Notes under the pieces: model-generated
What the model saw: only the letters and a program-made list of their open reading frames with translations
What the model was told of the DNA's origin: nothing
Databases searched by the model: none
DNA from: an uncultured Faecalibacterium sp.
GTDB lineage: Bacteria; Bacillota; Clostridia; Oscillospirales; Ruminococcaceae
Direction: 5' to 3'
NCBI GenBank assembly: GCA_934525325.1
Contig: CAKSZE010000017.1
Span: forward strand, 1-27,541
DNA length: 27,541 nucleotides
Program-made: the position numbers and the translations under genes
Shown: positions 14,111-22,195 of the stretch, piece by piece
How positions within the stretch are numbered: the stretch's first letter is position 1
Layout: each line of letters begins with the position of its first letter

Positions 14111-15502
14111 ATGAGCAAGGCAATTTCTCGTCGTAACTTCCTGATGGCTACCGGCGCTGTCGGTGCTGCAGGTCTGCTGGCTGCTTGCGGCGGCAGCTCC
14201 GCTGCTTCTTCCACCGCTTCTTCCGCTGCTTCTCAGGCTCCCGCTGCTTCCGCAGATGAGAGCCTGGCTCTGTCTGACGGCCCCGTCAATCTGAGCATCA
14301 GCTGGTGGGGCGGCGACAGCCGTCACGCTGCTTACCAGAGCGCTCTGGAGGCTTTCCAGGCTGAGCACTCCAACATCACCGTGGAGCCCACCTTCGCCGC
14401 ATGGTCCGGCTGGGAAGAGAAGATGGCTGCTGCCTTCATCGCAGGCAACGCACAGGATGTCTGCCAGGTGAACTGGAACTGGCTGTACAACTACTCTGCT
14501 GACGGCAGCAAGTTCGTGGATCTGAACACCACTTCCAAGTTCATCGACCTGACCCAGTGGGATGCCGCTGCTATGGACGCTTGCTATGTGGCCAACAGCC
14601 AGCAGTGCGTGCCTGTCTCCATGACCGGCCGTATCTTCTACTGGAACATGACCACCTTTAATAAGGCTGGCATCACCGAGGTCCCCAAGTCTCTGGACGA
14701 TCTGATGGCTGCCGGTAAGGCTTTCCAGGAGAAGCTGGGCAACGATTACTACCCCATGCACCTGGGCGCATACGACCGTATGATCCTGATGGTGTTCTAC
14801 CTCGAGTCCAAGTACGGCAAGGACTGGGCAGATCCCACTACCTCCACCCTGAACTACACCGAGGAGGAGATCGCTGAGGGTCTGGCCTTCATCAAGAGCC
14901 TGGTGGACAACCACGTCATGATGAACCTGAAGACCTACTACTCTGCAAACTCCGATACCGCTACCCACCAGTCCAACGAGTGGATCACCGGTAAGATCGC
15001 AGGCATCTTCGAGTGGGATTCCGCTGCAAGCAAGTACTCCTCCGCTCTGGACGACAGCAACAAGGACGGCTTCACCGTCGGCGAAGAGATCAAGTTCGGC
15101 GACAACAACGGCGGCTTCTCCAAGGTGTCCATGGGTCTGGCTATCACCAAGACCTGCAAGAACGTTGCTGAGGCTGCTACCCTGATCAACTTCCTGCTGA
15201 ACGAGGAGAAGGGTGCTTCCATCATGGGTTCCGAGTGCGGCATCCCCGCTTCCAAGGCTGGTCTGGCTGCTGCTCAGGCTGCCGGCGCTGTCAAGGATCT
15301 GGTTGCTGATGCAAACGCCAAGGTCCTGGCTTTCACCACCAACAAGCTGGATCCCCTGTTCGAGAACAACGACCTGAAGGCTTCCGGCACCGGCATCTAT
15401 CAGGAAGTGTTCGATACCGTTGACTACGACGGCGTTGCCGGCGCAGACGTTGTTGACACCCTGCTGGACGGCATGGAGTCTGTTGGCTACACCATCGGCT
15501 AA
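14111..15502 (+). CDS. Extracellular solute-binding lipoprotein of a carbohydrate ABC transporter
   Basis: A 463-residue family 1 sugar-binding protein. The leader SRRNFLMATGAVGAAGLLAAC combines a twin-arginine motif (residues 6-11) with a lipobox (LLAAC, Cys26), followed by a Ser/Ala-rich linker that would hold the binding domain off the membrane. The mature part opens with VNLSISWWGGDSRHAAYQ, typical of the family. The two permease genes downstream complete an oligosaccharide importer. Pectic oligosaccharides are the likely cargo because GH28 and GH105 genes follow. Codon use is strongly biased (GCT, CTG, ACC, TCC), as in highly expressed genes. AGGAGGAG about 8 bases upstream fixes the ATG at 14111. 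A terminator directly follows. Confidence 0.93.
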   Translation: MSKAISRRNFLMATGAVGAAGLLAACGGSSAASSTASSAASQAPAASADESLALSDGPVNLSISWWGGDSRHAAYQSALEAFQAEHSNITVEPTFAAWSGWEEKMAAAFIAGNAQDVCQVNWNWLYNYSADGSKFVDLNTTSKFIDLTQWDAAAMDACYVANSQQCVPVSMTGRIFYWNMTTFNKAGITEVPKSLDDLMAAGKAFQEKLGNDYYPMHLGAYDRMILMVFYLESKYGKDWADPTTSTLNYTEEEIAEGLAFIKSLVDNHVMMNLKTYYSANSDTATHQSNEWITGKIAGIFEWDSAASKYSSALDDSNKDGFTVGEEIKFGDNNGGFSKVSMGLAITKTCKNVAEAATLINFLLNEEKGASIMGSECGIPASKAGLAAAQAAGAVKDLVADANAKVLAFTTNKLDPLFENNDLKASGTGIYQEVFDTVDYDGVAGADVVDTLLDGMESVGYTIG

Positions 15503-15568
15503 GTTCCATTTTTGAGTGCCGTCGTGTGCGGTCACGCACAGAAAAGGGCACCCTTTGACTGAATTTGA

Positions 15569-15606
15569 GGGGCACCTGCCGCCCGACCGGCAGATGCCCC
15601 TTTTTT
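15569..15606 (+). terminator. Terminator between the solute-binding protein and permease genes
   Basis: A 13-position stem with one C-A mismatch (15569-15581 with 15588-15600), a 6-base loop and six T residues. Because the permease genes lack a clear promoter of their own, it probably lets a fraction of transcripts through and so gives more binding protein than permease. A TTGACA at 15629-15634 is followed by no good -10. Confidence 0.85.
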
Positions 15607-15706
15607 GTCAGAGATATATTACAAAATCTTGACAAAGTTGTATCCAGTCTGTTACCCCTTCGTCCGTCTCATGCTCCGAAATTCCTTAAAAAGGAGGATT
15701 TCCCAG

Positions 15707-16636
15707 ATGAAAGAAAGCAATGCTCCCGCCGTCGGGCGCACCCCGTTCCAGAAGTGGCTGGACAAGTATCAGGGCCTGTTTTATCTGATCCCCTGGATCA
15801 TCGGCTTCGTCGTCTTTAAGGCAGTTCCCTTCGGTCAGTCGCTGTACTACAGCTTCACCGATATGAACTTCTTCAAGAGCGGCACCCAGTTCGTTGGTCT
15901 GACCAACTACATCACGGCCTTTACCACCACCAAGATCACCAAGGCGCTGATCATCACCTTCAAGTACGCTTTCATCACCGTGCCTCTGAAGCTGGTCTTT
16001 GCGCTGTTCATCGCATACATCCTGAACTTCAAGATCGCATGCGTCAACCTGTTCCGTACTGTGTACTACATCCCCTCCATTCTGGGCGGCTCTGTTGCCA
16101 TCGCCGTTCTGTGGAAGGCTGTGTTCAGTGTGGACGGCCTGCTCAACACCGTTCTGCGCGCTGTCACCTTTGGTCTGGTGCAGGGCCCCGAGTGGCTGTC
16201 TGACCCCAGCTATGCGCTGTGGATCATCTGCTTCCTGCGCATCTGGCAGTTCGGTTCTGCCATGGTGCTGTTCCTGGCCGCTCTGAAGGGCGTGCCTGCC
16301 GACCTGTACGAGGCCGCCACCATTGATGGTGCCGGCAAGTGGCGTCAGTTCTTCTCCATCACCGTTCCGATGATCACCCCCATCATCTTCTACAACCTGG
16401 TCACTCAGATCTGCCAGGCTTTCCAGGAGTTCAACGGCCCCTACATCATCACCAACGGTGGTCCCCGTGGTTCCACTACCCTGATCTCCCTGCTGGTTTA
16501 CAACTACGCATTCAAGTCCTACGACATGGGCATGGCTTCTGCTCTGGCATGGATCATGTTCATCATCGTCTGCGTCCTGACGATCATTGCGTTCACCAGC
16601 CAGAAGAAGTGGGTCTACTACTCGGATGAAAGGTAA
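15707..16636 (+). CDS. Carbohydrate ABC transporter permease, MalF/UgpA type
   Basis: A 309-residue membrane protein with about six transmembrane helices; the first follows FQKWLDKYQGLFYLIPWIIGF. The EAA loop EAATIDGAGKWRQFFSITVP (about residues 202-221), which docks on the ATPase, is intact. I chose the ATG at 15707 because AAGGAGGATT lies just upstream; the longer open frame to 15605 has no ribosome binding site and runs back into the terminator. The gene ends 10 bases before the second permease. No ATPase gene is present, as is common for sugar importers of this family that share an MsmX-like ATPase. Confidence 0.93.
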   Translation: MKESNAPAVGRTPFQKWLDKYQGLFYLIPWIIGFVVFKAVPFGQSLYYSFTDMNFFKSGTQFVGLTNYITAFTTTKITKALIITFKYAFITVPLKLVFALFIAYILNFKIACVNLFRTVYYIPSILGGSVAIAVLWKAVFSVDGLLNTVLRAVTFGLVQGPEWLSDPSYALWIICFLRIWQFGSAMVLFLAALKGVPADLYEAATIDGAGKWRQFFSITVPMITPIIFYNLVTQICQAFQEFNGPYIITNGGPRGSTTLISLLVYNYAFKSYDMGMASALAWIMFIIVCVLTIIAFTSQKKWVYYSDER

Positions 16637-16646
16637 GGTGACCAAT

Positions 16647-17504
16647 ATGGGAATGAAAGCATCGAATAAGATCGCAACCTTCTTTAAGTACTTCGTGCTG
16701 ATCCTGGTTGGTGTCATCATGATCTATCCTCTGCTGTGGATGATCAGCGCTACCTTCAAGGACAACAGCGAGATCTTTGCAGGCATCAGCCTGTGGATCA
16801 AAAAGCCTACGCTGGATGGCTACCGCAACGCCCTGAACAACTTCGGCGGTTCCATCAACATCCTGCAGGCTATGCTCAACACTTACAGCTACGTCATCCC
16901 CAAGGTGATCTGCACTGTGGTGTCTGCCTGTGTTGCAGCTTACGGCTTTGGCCGTTTCGACTTCCCCGGCCGCAAGCTGCTGTTCAACATCATGCTGGCC
17001 ACCCTGTTCCTGCCGCAGGTCGTGCTGAACGTGCCGCAGTACCTGCTGTACAACAAGTTCGGCTGGGTTGACAGCCCCTTCTATCTGGCTATCTGGGTGC
17101 ACTGCGCATTCGCTACCGAGACCTACTTCGTGTATCAGCTGGTGCAGTTCATGCGCAACGTCCCGCGTGATCTGGACGAGGCTGCCGCCATTGACGGCTG
17201 CTCCTCCTTCCAGACCCTGTACAAGGTCATCGTGCCCATGCTGGGACCCGCTCTGGTGTCCTGCGCACTGTTCCAGTTCATGTGGAGCTGCAACGACTTT
17301 ATGGGCCCGCTGCTTTACGTCAGCACCCCCGGCAAGTACCCCATGTCCCTGTTCGTCAAGCTGTCCATGGACGGTGATACCGGCTTTGCTTGGAACAAGA
17401 TCCTTGCTCTGTCCCTTATCTCCATCCTGCCGCAGCTGATCGTATTCTTCTGTGCACAGGATCAGTTCGTTGAAGGTATCTCCGCAGGTGCCGTCAAGGG
17501 CTAA
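16647..17504 (+). CDS. Carbohydrate ABC transporter permease, MalG/UgpE type
   Basis: A 285-residue partner permease with about six transmembrane helices. It starts with a short cytoplasmic N-terminus and a first helix at about residues 13-33 (YFVLILVGVIMIYPLLWMI). The EAA loop is DEAAAIDGCSSFQTLYKVIVP. The C-terminal QFVEGISAGAVKG is the usual ending of MalG-like proteins (QF--G---GAVKG). An AAGGTGA lies before the ATG at 16647; longer in-frame starts overlap the first permease and look artificial. It is the last gene of the importer operon, ahead of a strong terminator. Confidence 0.93.
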   Translation: MGMKASNKIATFFKYFVLILVGVIMIYPLLWMISATFKDNSEIFAGISLWIKKPTLDGYRNALNNFGGSINILQAMLNTYSYVIPKVICTVVSACVAAYGFGRFDFPGRKLLFNIMLATLFLPQVVLNVPQYLLYNKFGWVDSPFYLAIWVHCAFATETYFVYQLVQFMRNVPRDLDEAAAIDGCSSFQTLYKVIVPMLGPALVSCALFQFMWSCNDFMGPLLYVSTPGKYPMSLFVKLSMDGDTGFAWNKILALSLISILPQLIVFFCAQDQFVEGISAGAVKG

Positions 17505-17532
17505 TGCGCCATAAGAACATCTGACCAAGACC

Positions 17533-17576
17533 AACACCCCCTGTGCTGCTCCCAACGGATGGCACAGGGGGTGTTT
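17533..17576. terminator. Bidirectional terminator between the permease and AraC-type genes
   Basis: A perfect 14-base-pair stem (AACACCCCCTGTGC at 17533-17546 with 17562-17575) and a 15-base loop. T residues follow on the plus strand (GTTTT). It separates the permease operon from the convergent regulator gene. Confidence 0.85.
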
Positions 17577-17587
17577 TGGTGAAAGCG

Positions 17588-18406
17588 TTATTTCGTCTGC
17601 TTTTTGCGGTACTGCAGGGGGCTGATATCCATCACCTCGCGGAACACGCGGCGGAAGTGGGCGGCGCTGGCAAAGCCGGTCTGCTCGGCAATAGCGCAGA
17701 TGGAAAGCTCGGTGGTCTCCAGCAGCTTCTGCGCGGCTTCGATACGGCGGTTGTTCAGGTAGTCCACGATGGACTGCCCGGTCACCCGCCGGAACAGGCG
17801 GCTGAGGTAGTAAGGGGAAAGGTAGAACCGTGCCGCCACCTCGGTAAGAGAAAACTTTTGCCGGTAGTTGGCGGCAAGGTAGGCGCACACCTGCTCAATG
17901 GCCTCGTTGCGGGGGCGCGCTGCGGCGCTGCTTTCGGCAAGGCACTCCTGCTCTACATAGTGCAGGATCAGCAGCAGGTACAGCCCGCCGGGGTAGTCCT
18001 GCTCCGGCATGGCAGAGCGCATCATCTCCAGCAGGGTGCGCAGGCGGCGGATCCACGGCACCGGGCCGTACAGCACCGTGGCTTCCCCGGGCACGAACAG
18101 CCGGGCAAAATCCTGCTGGGTGGCGCTGCGCAGCTCGTGCAGGGCGCTGAGCGGGAACCGGCAGCCTACCAGTTCCGGTACGGCTGCACCGGCGGCGGTG
18201 AGCACCGCGTCCCCCGCACCCAGCAGCAGTGCGCTGCCGGGGTTCAGCAGCAGACTGTTTTCCCCCATTTGCAGGGTGCAGCTGCCCTCGCTTACCAGCA
18301 GAAAGGTGCACATCTCCTCGTCTGCCGTCAGCTCCAGCCTGCTGCCGTTCAGGCGCACGGTGTCTGCCTTTACCTTCGCGTTGATCTTTTCCCGTTCCGC
18401 TTTCAT
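17588..18406 (-). CDS. AraC-family transcriptional regulator
   Basis: A 272-residue regulator. The N-terminal cupin-like domain (about residues 15-150) would sense a ligand. The C-terminal AraC DNA-binding domain (about 170-268) has two helix-turn-helices: FSLTEVAARFYLSPYYLSRLF and LSICAIAEQTGFASAAHFRRVF, ending in the family's SPLQYRKK. It lies between the importer genes and the divergent GH28-GH105 genes, so it is probably the sugar-responsive activator of the locus; this is inferred from position. I prefer the ATG at 18406, 9 bases after GGAAAGG, over the ATG at 18415, which touches that ribosome binding site. A palindrome lies in its leader. Confidence 0.9.
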   Translation of the reverse strand: MKAEREKINAKVKADTVRLNGSRLELTADEEMCTFLLVSEGSCTLQMGENSLLLNPGSALLLGAGDAVLTAAGAAVPELVGCRFPLSALHELRSATQQDFARLFVPGEATVLYGPVPWIRRLRTLLEMMRSAMPEQDYPGGLYLLLILHYVEQECLAESSAAARPRNEAIEQVCAYLAANYRQKFSLTEVAARFYLSPYYLSRLFRRVTGQSIVDYLNNRRIEAAQKLLETTELSICAIAEQTGFASAAHFRRVFREVMDISPLQYRKKQTK

Positions 18407-18432
18407 TTTGCGCATCCTTTCCGAAAACAGCC

Positions 18433-18449
18433 CTCCCGGCAGCCGGGAG
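18433..18449. promoter_or_regulatory. 17-base palindrome in the araC-GH28 intergenic region
   Basis: CTCCCGGC-A-GCCGGGAG, with perfect 8-base arms around one A. It lies between the probable araC promoter and the araC start codon. It could be an operator or a leader hairpin. No T-run follows it closely on either strand, so a simple terminator is unlikely. Confidence 0.5.
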
Positions 18450-18462
18450 AGCGCTTTTCCTC

Positions 18463-18491
18463 ATGATACCACGTCTGCCCCGTGGGGGCAA
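18463..18491 (-). promoter_or_regulatory. Probable promoter of the AraC-type regulator gene
   Basis: On the minus strand TTGCCC (18486-18491), 17 bases, TATCAT (18463-18468). No plus-strand promoter of comparable quality is seen for the divergent GH28 gene, which would fit activator-dependent transcription. A 6-base-pair hairpin (18476-18481/18485-18490) overlaps the -35 region. Confidence 0.5.
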
Positions 18492-18517
18492 GACAAACTC
18501 ACAGGAGGTTATTTCGC

Positions 18518-20074
18518 ATGAATCTGACCCTGATCCGTTCCATGACCCGCAGCGCTGTTTTCGAGCTGGAAAACGAGCTGTGCTACCGTCCGGCACACCC
18601 CTTTACGGTTGCCCTGAACGGCAAGACGGTATACGAAGCCTGCAACACCAACGTGTTCTCCCTGTTCTCCCTGCTGCCCGGCACCACCTATACGGTGGAG
18701 GTGCAGGCAGAGGGCGAGACCCTGAAGCTGGATTTCACCACCGAGGCTGAGACCTTCTTCGTGGATGCTGCCCGCTACGGTCTGGTGGCTGACGGAGAGA
18801 CCGACAACACTGTGCGGCTGCAGGCGGCGCTGTCCACCTGCCCCAAGGGCGGCACAGTGTATGTGCCCGCCGGACGTTACCGCACCGCCAGCCTGTTCAT
18901 GAAGAGCAACACCACCCTGTATCTGGAAAAGGGCGCTGTGCTGCTGGGCGACAACGACCGCACCCATTACCCCATCCTGCCCGGTGTGTTGCCCAGCGAG
19001 AACGAGGTGGACGAGTACTATCTGACCGGCTGGGAGGGCAACCCGCTGGACAGCTTTGCAGGTCTTTTGAACATCACGCAGGTGCATGACGTGGTGGTGA
19101 CCGGTGAGGGCACGCTGGACTGTGACGCCGAAAACGGCGACTGGTGGGTGAATCCCAAGGTCAAGCGCATTGCATGGCGTCCCCGCGCCGTGGCTGCGGT
19201 GGACAGCGAGAACGTCTGCCTGCACGGCATCACGGTGCAGAACAGCTACTCGTGGACCATCCACCCCATCTTTGTCAAGCACCTCGACCTGCTCAACTTC
19301 AACATCAACAACCCCTACAACGCCCCCAACACGGACGGCATCGACCCCGAGAGCTGCGAGTATATCCGCATCATCGGCATGAACATCCATGTGGGTGACG
19401 ACTGCATCGCCATGAAGGCCAGCAAGGTCTTTCTGGGCATGAAGCTGAAGCGCAGCTGCGAGCACACCGTCATCCGCAACTGCCTGCTGGACAAGGGCCA
19501 CGGCGGCATCGTCATCGGCAGCGAGATGAGCGGCGGCGTCAAGGACATGGTGGTGACCCAGTGCCTGATGGATCACACCGACCGCGGTCTGCGCGTCAAG
19601 ACCCGCCGCGGCCGCGGCAACACCGCCGTCATCGACGGGCTGGTGTTCCGCAACGTGGAGATGCGGGGCGTCAAGGCACCCTTCGTCATCAATATGTTCT
19701 ACTTCTGCGACCCGGACGGCCACGGCCCCTATGTGCAGTGCCGCGAGCCGATGCCGGTGGACGAGTACACCCCCAAGCTGGGCAGCCTGACCATGGAGAA
19801 CATCGTGGCTACCGACGCCCAGTTCGCGGGCTGCTACTTCGACGGCCTGCCGGAGCAGCCCATCGAGCGGGTGACCATGCGGGATGTGAGCATCACCTTC
19901 GACCCCAACGCCAAGGAGGGACAGGCCGCCATGGCCGACAACCGCCCGCTGGTGAAAAAGCTGGCCATCTATGCCGAGAACGTCAAGGAGATCGACCTGC
20001 ACAACGTGAAGATCGAGGGCTACGAGGGCGAGCGGCTGCACTTTGCCAACGTAGGACATTTTGAGGAGGACTGA
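18518..20074 (+). CDS. Glycoside hydrolase family 28 polygalacturonase, probably cytoplasmic
   Basis: A 518-residue pectin-degrading enzyme. About residues 1-85 look like a fibronectin type III-like domain (HPFTVALNGKTVYE... TYTVEVQAEGE), followed by the parallel beta-helix. GH28 catalytic signatures are in place: NTDGID (271-276), DD (294-295) in GDDCIAMKA, His328 in GHGG and R359-V-K361 (the family RIK position). It would hydrolyse alpha-1,4-galacturonic linkages, possibly from chain ends because related enzymes with this extra N-terminal domain are exo-acting. No signal peptide is visible, so it probably acts inside the cell on imported oligosaccharides. AGGAGG 9 bases upstream fixes the ATG at 18518. 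The GH105 gene follows after 3 bases. Confidence 0.93.
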   Translation: MNLTLIRSMTRSAVFELENELCYRPAHPFTVALNGKTVYEACNTNVFSLFSLLPGTTYTVEVQAEGETLKLDFTTEAETFFVDAARYGLVADGETDNTVRLQAALSTCPKGGTVYVPAGRYRTASLFMKSNTTLYLEKGAVLLGDNDRTHYPILPGVLPSENEVDEYYLTGWEGNPLDSFAGLLNITQVHDVVVTGEGTLDCDAENGDWWVNPKVKRIAWRPRAVAAVDSENVCLHGITVQNSYSWTIHPIFVKHLDLLNFNINNPYNAPNTDGIDPESCEYIRIIGMNIHVGDDCIAMKASKVFLGMKLKRSCEHTVIRNCLLDKGHGGIVIGSEMSGGVKDMVVTQCLMDHTDRGLRVKTRRGRGNTAVIDGLVFRNVEMRGVKAPFVINMFYFCDPDGHGPYVQCREPMPVDEYTPKLGSLTMENIVATDAQFAGCYFDGLPEQPIERVTMRDVSITFDPNAKEGQAAMADNRPLVKKLAIYAENVKEIDLHNVKIEGYEGERLHFANVGHFEED

Positions 20075-20077
20075 CCC

Positions 20078-21223
20078 ATGACCCATGAAGAGATCCTGTC
20101 CATGCTGGGCGACTATGTGGACTACCTGATCGCCAATTCCAGCGCCGAGGCACCGATGTGGAACATCGAAAAGGTGCGCAGCGGCAAGCCCAACAAGTGG
20201 AACTACATCGACGGCTGCATGATCACCGCCTGCCTGAGCCTGTACAAGACCACCGGCGACGAGAAGTACCTGAGCTTTTCCAAGAACTTCATCGACTGGT
20301 TCGTGCAGGAGGATGGCTCCATCAAGACCTACGACCCCAGGGAGTACAATCTGGACAACGTGAATCAGGGCAAAAACCTGTTCACCCTGTACGATATCTT
20401 TGGTGATGAGAAGTACCGCAGGGCCATTGACACCATCCGCAGCCAGCTGGCCACCCAGCCCCGCACCAAAGAGGGCAACTTCTGGCACAAGGACATCTAT
20501 CCGTGGCAGGTGTGGCTGGACGGCACCTACATGGCCCAGCCCTTCTACATGGAATACGAGACCCGCTTCAACAAGATGCAGGGCTGCATCGACAGCTACA
20601 AGCAGTTCATGAACATCAAAAAGCACATGCGGGACGAAAAGACCGGCCTGTACTACCACGGCTACGATGAGAGCCGCCAGATGTACTGGGCAGACCCCGA
20701 GACCGGGTGCAGCCCCAACTTCTGGCTGCGCGCCATGGGCTGGTTCCTTGTGGCAATGGTGGACGTGCTGGAGCGCATGGACGAGCAGCTGTACAACGAG
20801 TACCGCGGCATCATGGCCATGCTCAAGCAGACCGTGGAGGATATGCACAAGTTCCAGGACGAGCAGAGCGGGATGTTCTGGCAGGTCATCGACCACCCGG
20901 AGGCCGAGGGCAACTATCTGGAGACCAGCGGCACCGCCCTGTTCACCTACGCGGTGCTCAAGGGTGTGCGTCTGGGCTACCTGCCAAAGCGGATGGCTGC
21001 ATGGGCGGAGAAGGCCTTCTACGGCACCTGCGACCGGTATCTGTCCAAGAACCCGGACGGCAGCTTGCAGCTGGACGGCATCTGCCTTGTGGCAGGTCTG
21101 GGCGGCAAGGATCACCGTGACGGCTCTCTGGCCTACTACTTCAGCGAGCCGGTGGTCTGCAACGACGCCAAGGGCGTAGGCCCGCTGGTGCTGGCTTATA
21201 CCGAAATGATCGCACGCAAGTAA
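20078..21223 (+). CDS. Glycoside hydrolase family 105 unsaturated uronyl hydrolase (YteR/YesR-like)
   Basis: A 381-residue (alpha/alpha)6-barrel hydrolase. The catalytic Asp148 sits in YPWQVWLDGTYMAQPF, matching the YteR active-site region; WLRAMGWFLVAMVDVLE and DGSLAYYFSEP are further family segments. GH105 enzymes remove the unsaturated uronic acid left at the non-reducing end of pectin or rhamnogalacturonan oligosaccharides by lyases. It has no signal peptide, so it is cytoplasmic. It begins 3 bases after the GH28 gene, with GAGGAGG overlapping that gene's end, and ends at a terminator. Unsaturated ends imply that a pectate or rhamnogalacturonan lyase acts somewhere; none is in the window, so the enzyme may rely on other bacteria or a distant gene. 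Confidence 0.93.
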   Translation: MTHEEILSMLGDYVDYLIANSSAEAPMWNIEKVRSGKPNKWNYIDGCMITACLSLYKTTGDEKYLSFSKNFIDWFVQEDGSIKTYDPREYNLDNVNQGKNLFTLYDIFGDEKYRRAIDTIRSQLATQPRTKEGNFWHKDIYPWQVWLDGTYMAQPFYMEYETRFNKMQGCIDSYKQFMNIKKHMRDEKTGLYYHGYDESRQMYWADPETGCSPNFWLRAMGWFLVAMVDVLERMDEQLYNEYRGIMAMLKQTVEDMHKFQDEQSGMFWQVIDHPEAEGNYLETSGTALFTYAVLKGVRLGYLPKRMAAWAEKAFYGTCDRYLSKNPDGSLQLDGICLVAGLGGKDHRDGSLAYYFSEPVVCNDAKGVGPLVLAYTEMIARK

Positions 21224-21243
21224 CACAAAAAATAGAATACAGC

Positions 21244-21284
21244 AAGGCTGAGCAGCTGCAAAAAAGCGGCTGCTCAGCCTTTTT
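21244..21284 (+). terminator. Terminator of the GH28-GH105 unit
   Basis: A perfect 13-base-pair stem (21244-21256 with 21269-21281), a 12-base A-rich loop and a T-run, 20 bases after the GH105 stop codon. Confidence 0.9.
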
Positions 21285-21385
21285 ATATGTCTTTTTTGGC
21301 CCCTTGCATAAACCGCCCGCCGCTGTCCCACACTAAACCCAGAAAAAGACCCCGTACACAAAACGGACAGATGGGAGTAACAAGC

Positions 21386-22150
21386 ATGGAGCAGATCAAA
21401 AAATTTCTGCACGGCAAGGGCTTTGCTCTGCTGCTGACCGCAAGCCTGCTGGCTGCGGCTGTGGCGGGGGTGTGGGCGGTGCGCGCCCTGCGGGCAGAAC
21501 TGCAAAAAAGTCTGGATGGGCTGAACGCCCCCGGCACCACCCAACAGACCACCCCGGAAGAAGAACCGGACTGGGACGCACAGGAGGATACCACATGGCA
21601 GCAGCCCGTGACCGACGTTGCAAACAGCAAGGCAGATGTGCCGCAGCAGACGCCCTCTGGGGCGTCCTCTGGTGTGCAGTCTGGTTCTGGTTCGCTGCGC
21701 GAACCCTCGGCACTGCAAGGCGCATCCTCGCCTGCCAGCAGTTCGGCGCAGCCTGCCGCCGCGCCCTCTATGCCGGGGCGCGTGCTCAACGCCTTCAGCG
21801 GCGATGAGCTGGTCTACAACAAAACGCTGGGCGACTGGCGCACCCACAACGGCGTGGACTATGCCTGCACGCAGGGCACTGCGGTGGCAGCACCCGTGGC
21901 GGGCAAGGTGGTGTCTGCCGGGGCAGAGGGCAACTGGGGCACCGTGGTGGTGCTGGAGGATGCCGCTGGCCGCAGTTGGCGGCTGTGCGGTGTCGCTGAC
22001 CCTGCCGTAAAAGCCGGGGATACCGTAGCCGCCGGGCAGAAGCTGGGCACGGTGGGCACGGTCGGCTGCGAGTGCGCCGAGGAGAGCCATATCCATGTGG
22101 AGGTAAAGCAGGGCGAAAGCTACCTCGACCCGGCAAAGCTGCCGGAATAA
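21386..22150 (+). CDS. M23-family peptidase, SpoIIQ-like, membrane-anchored
   Basis: A 254-residue protein. An uncleaved signal anchor (about residues 10-30) is followed by a Ser/Ala/Pro/Gln-rich linker (about 45-130) and a C-terminal LytM/M23 domain. Zinc ligand motifs are present: H154-x3-D158 in RTHNGVDY and H235-I-H237 in SHIHVEV. It would cleave peptidoglycan cross-bridges outside the membrane. The stretch LVYNKTLGDWRTHNGVDYAC resembles SpoIIQ, the forespore protein of the engulfment channel; here the zinc site looks intact, as in clostridial SpoIIQ. I chose the ATG at 21386 (GGGAG 8 bases upstream) because the longer frame begins inside the previous terminator. It appears to be a single-gene unit. 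Confidence 0.85.
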   Translation: MEQIKKFLHGKGFALLLTASLLAAAVAGVWAVRALRAELQKSLDGLNAPGTTQQTTPEEEPDWDAQEDTTWQQPVTDVANSKADVPQQTPSGASSGVQSGSGSLREPSALQGASSPASSSAQPAAAPSMPGRVLNAFSGDELVYNKTLGDWRTHNGVDYACTQGTAVAAPVAGKVVSAGAEGNWGTVVVLEDAAGRSWRLCGVADPAVKAGDTVAAGQKLGTVGTVGCECAEESHIHVEVKQGESYLDPAKLPE

Positions 22151-22159
22151 GCAAACCAT

Positions 22160-22189
22160 AAAAGGGGCTGCAATAGCGGCTCCTTTTTT
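22160..22189. terminator. Terminator between the M23 and MFS genes
   Basis: A 12-position stem with two G-T wobbles (22160-22171 with 22176-22187), a 4-base AATA loop and a T-run. The minus strand also ends in TTTT, so it can serve both converging genes. Confidence 0.8.
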
Positions 22190-22195
22190 GCTGCG

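Noticed and set aside
18509..22159. A 1216-codon minus-strand open frame across the GH28, GH105 and M23 genes
   Set aside because: It covers three clearly identified plus-strand genes and their terminators, and its product is low-complexity in the manner of antisense frames.
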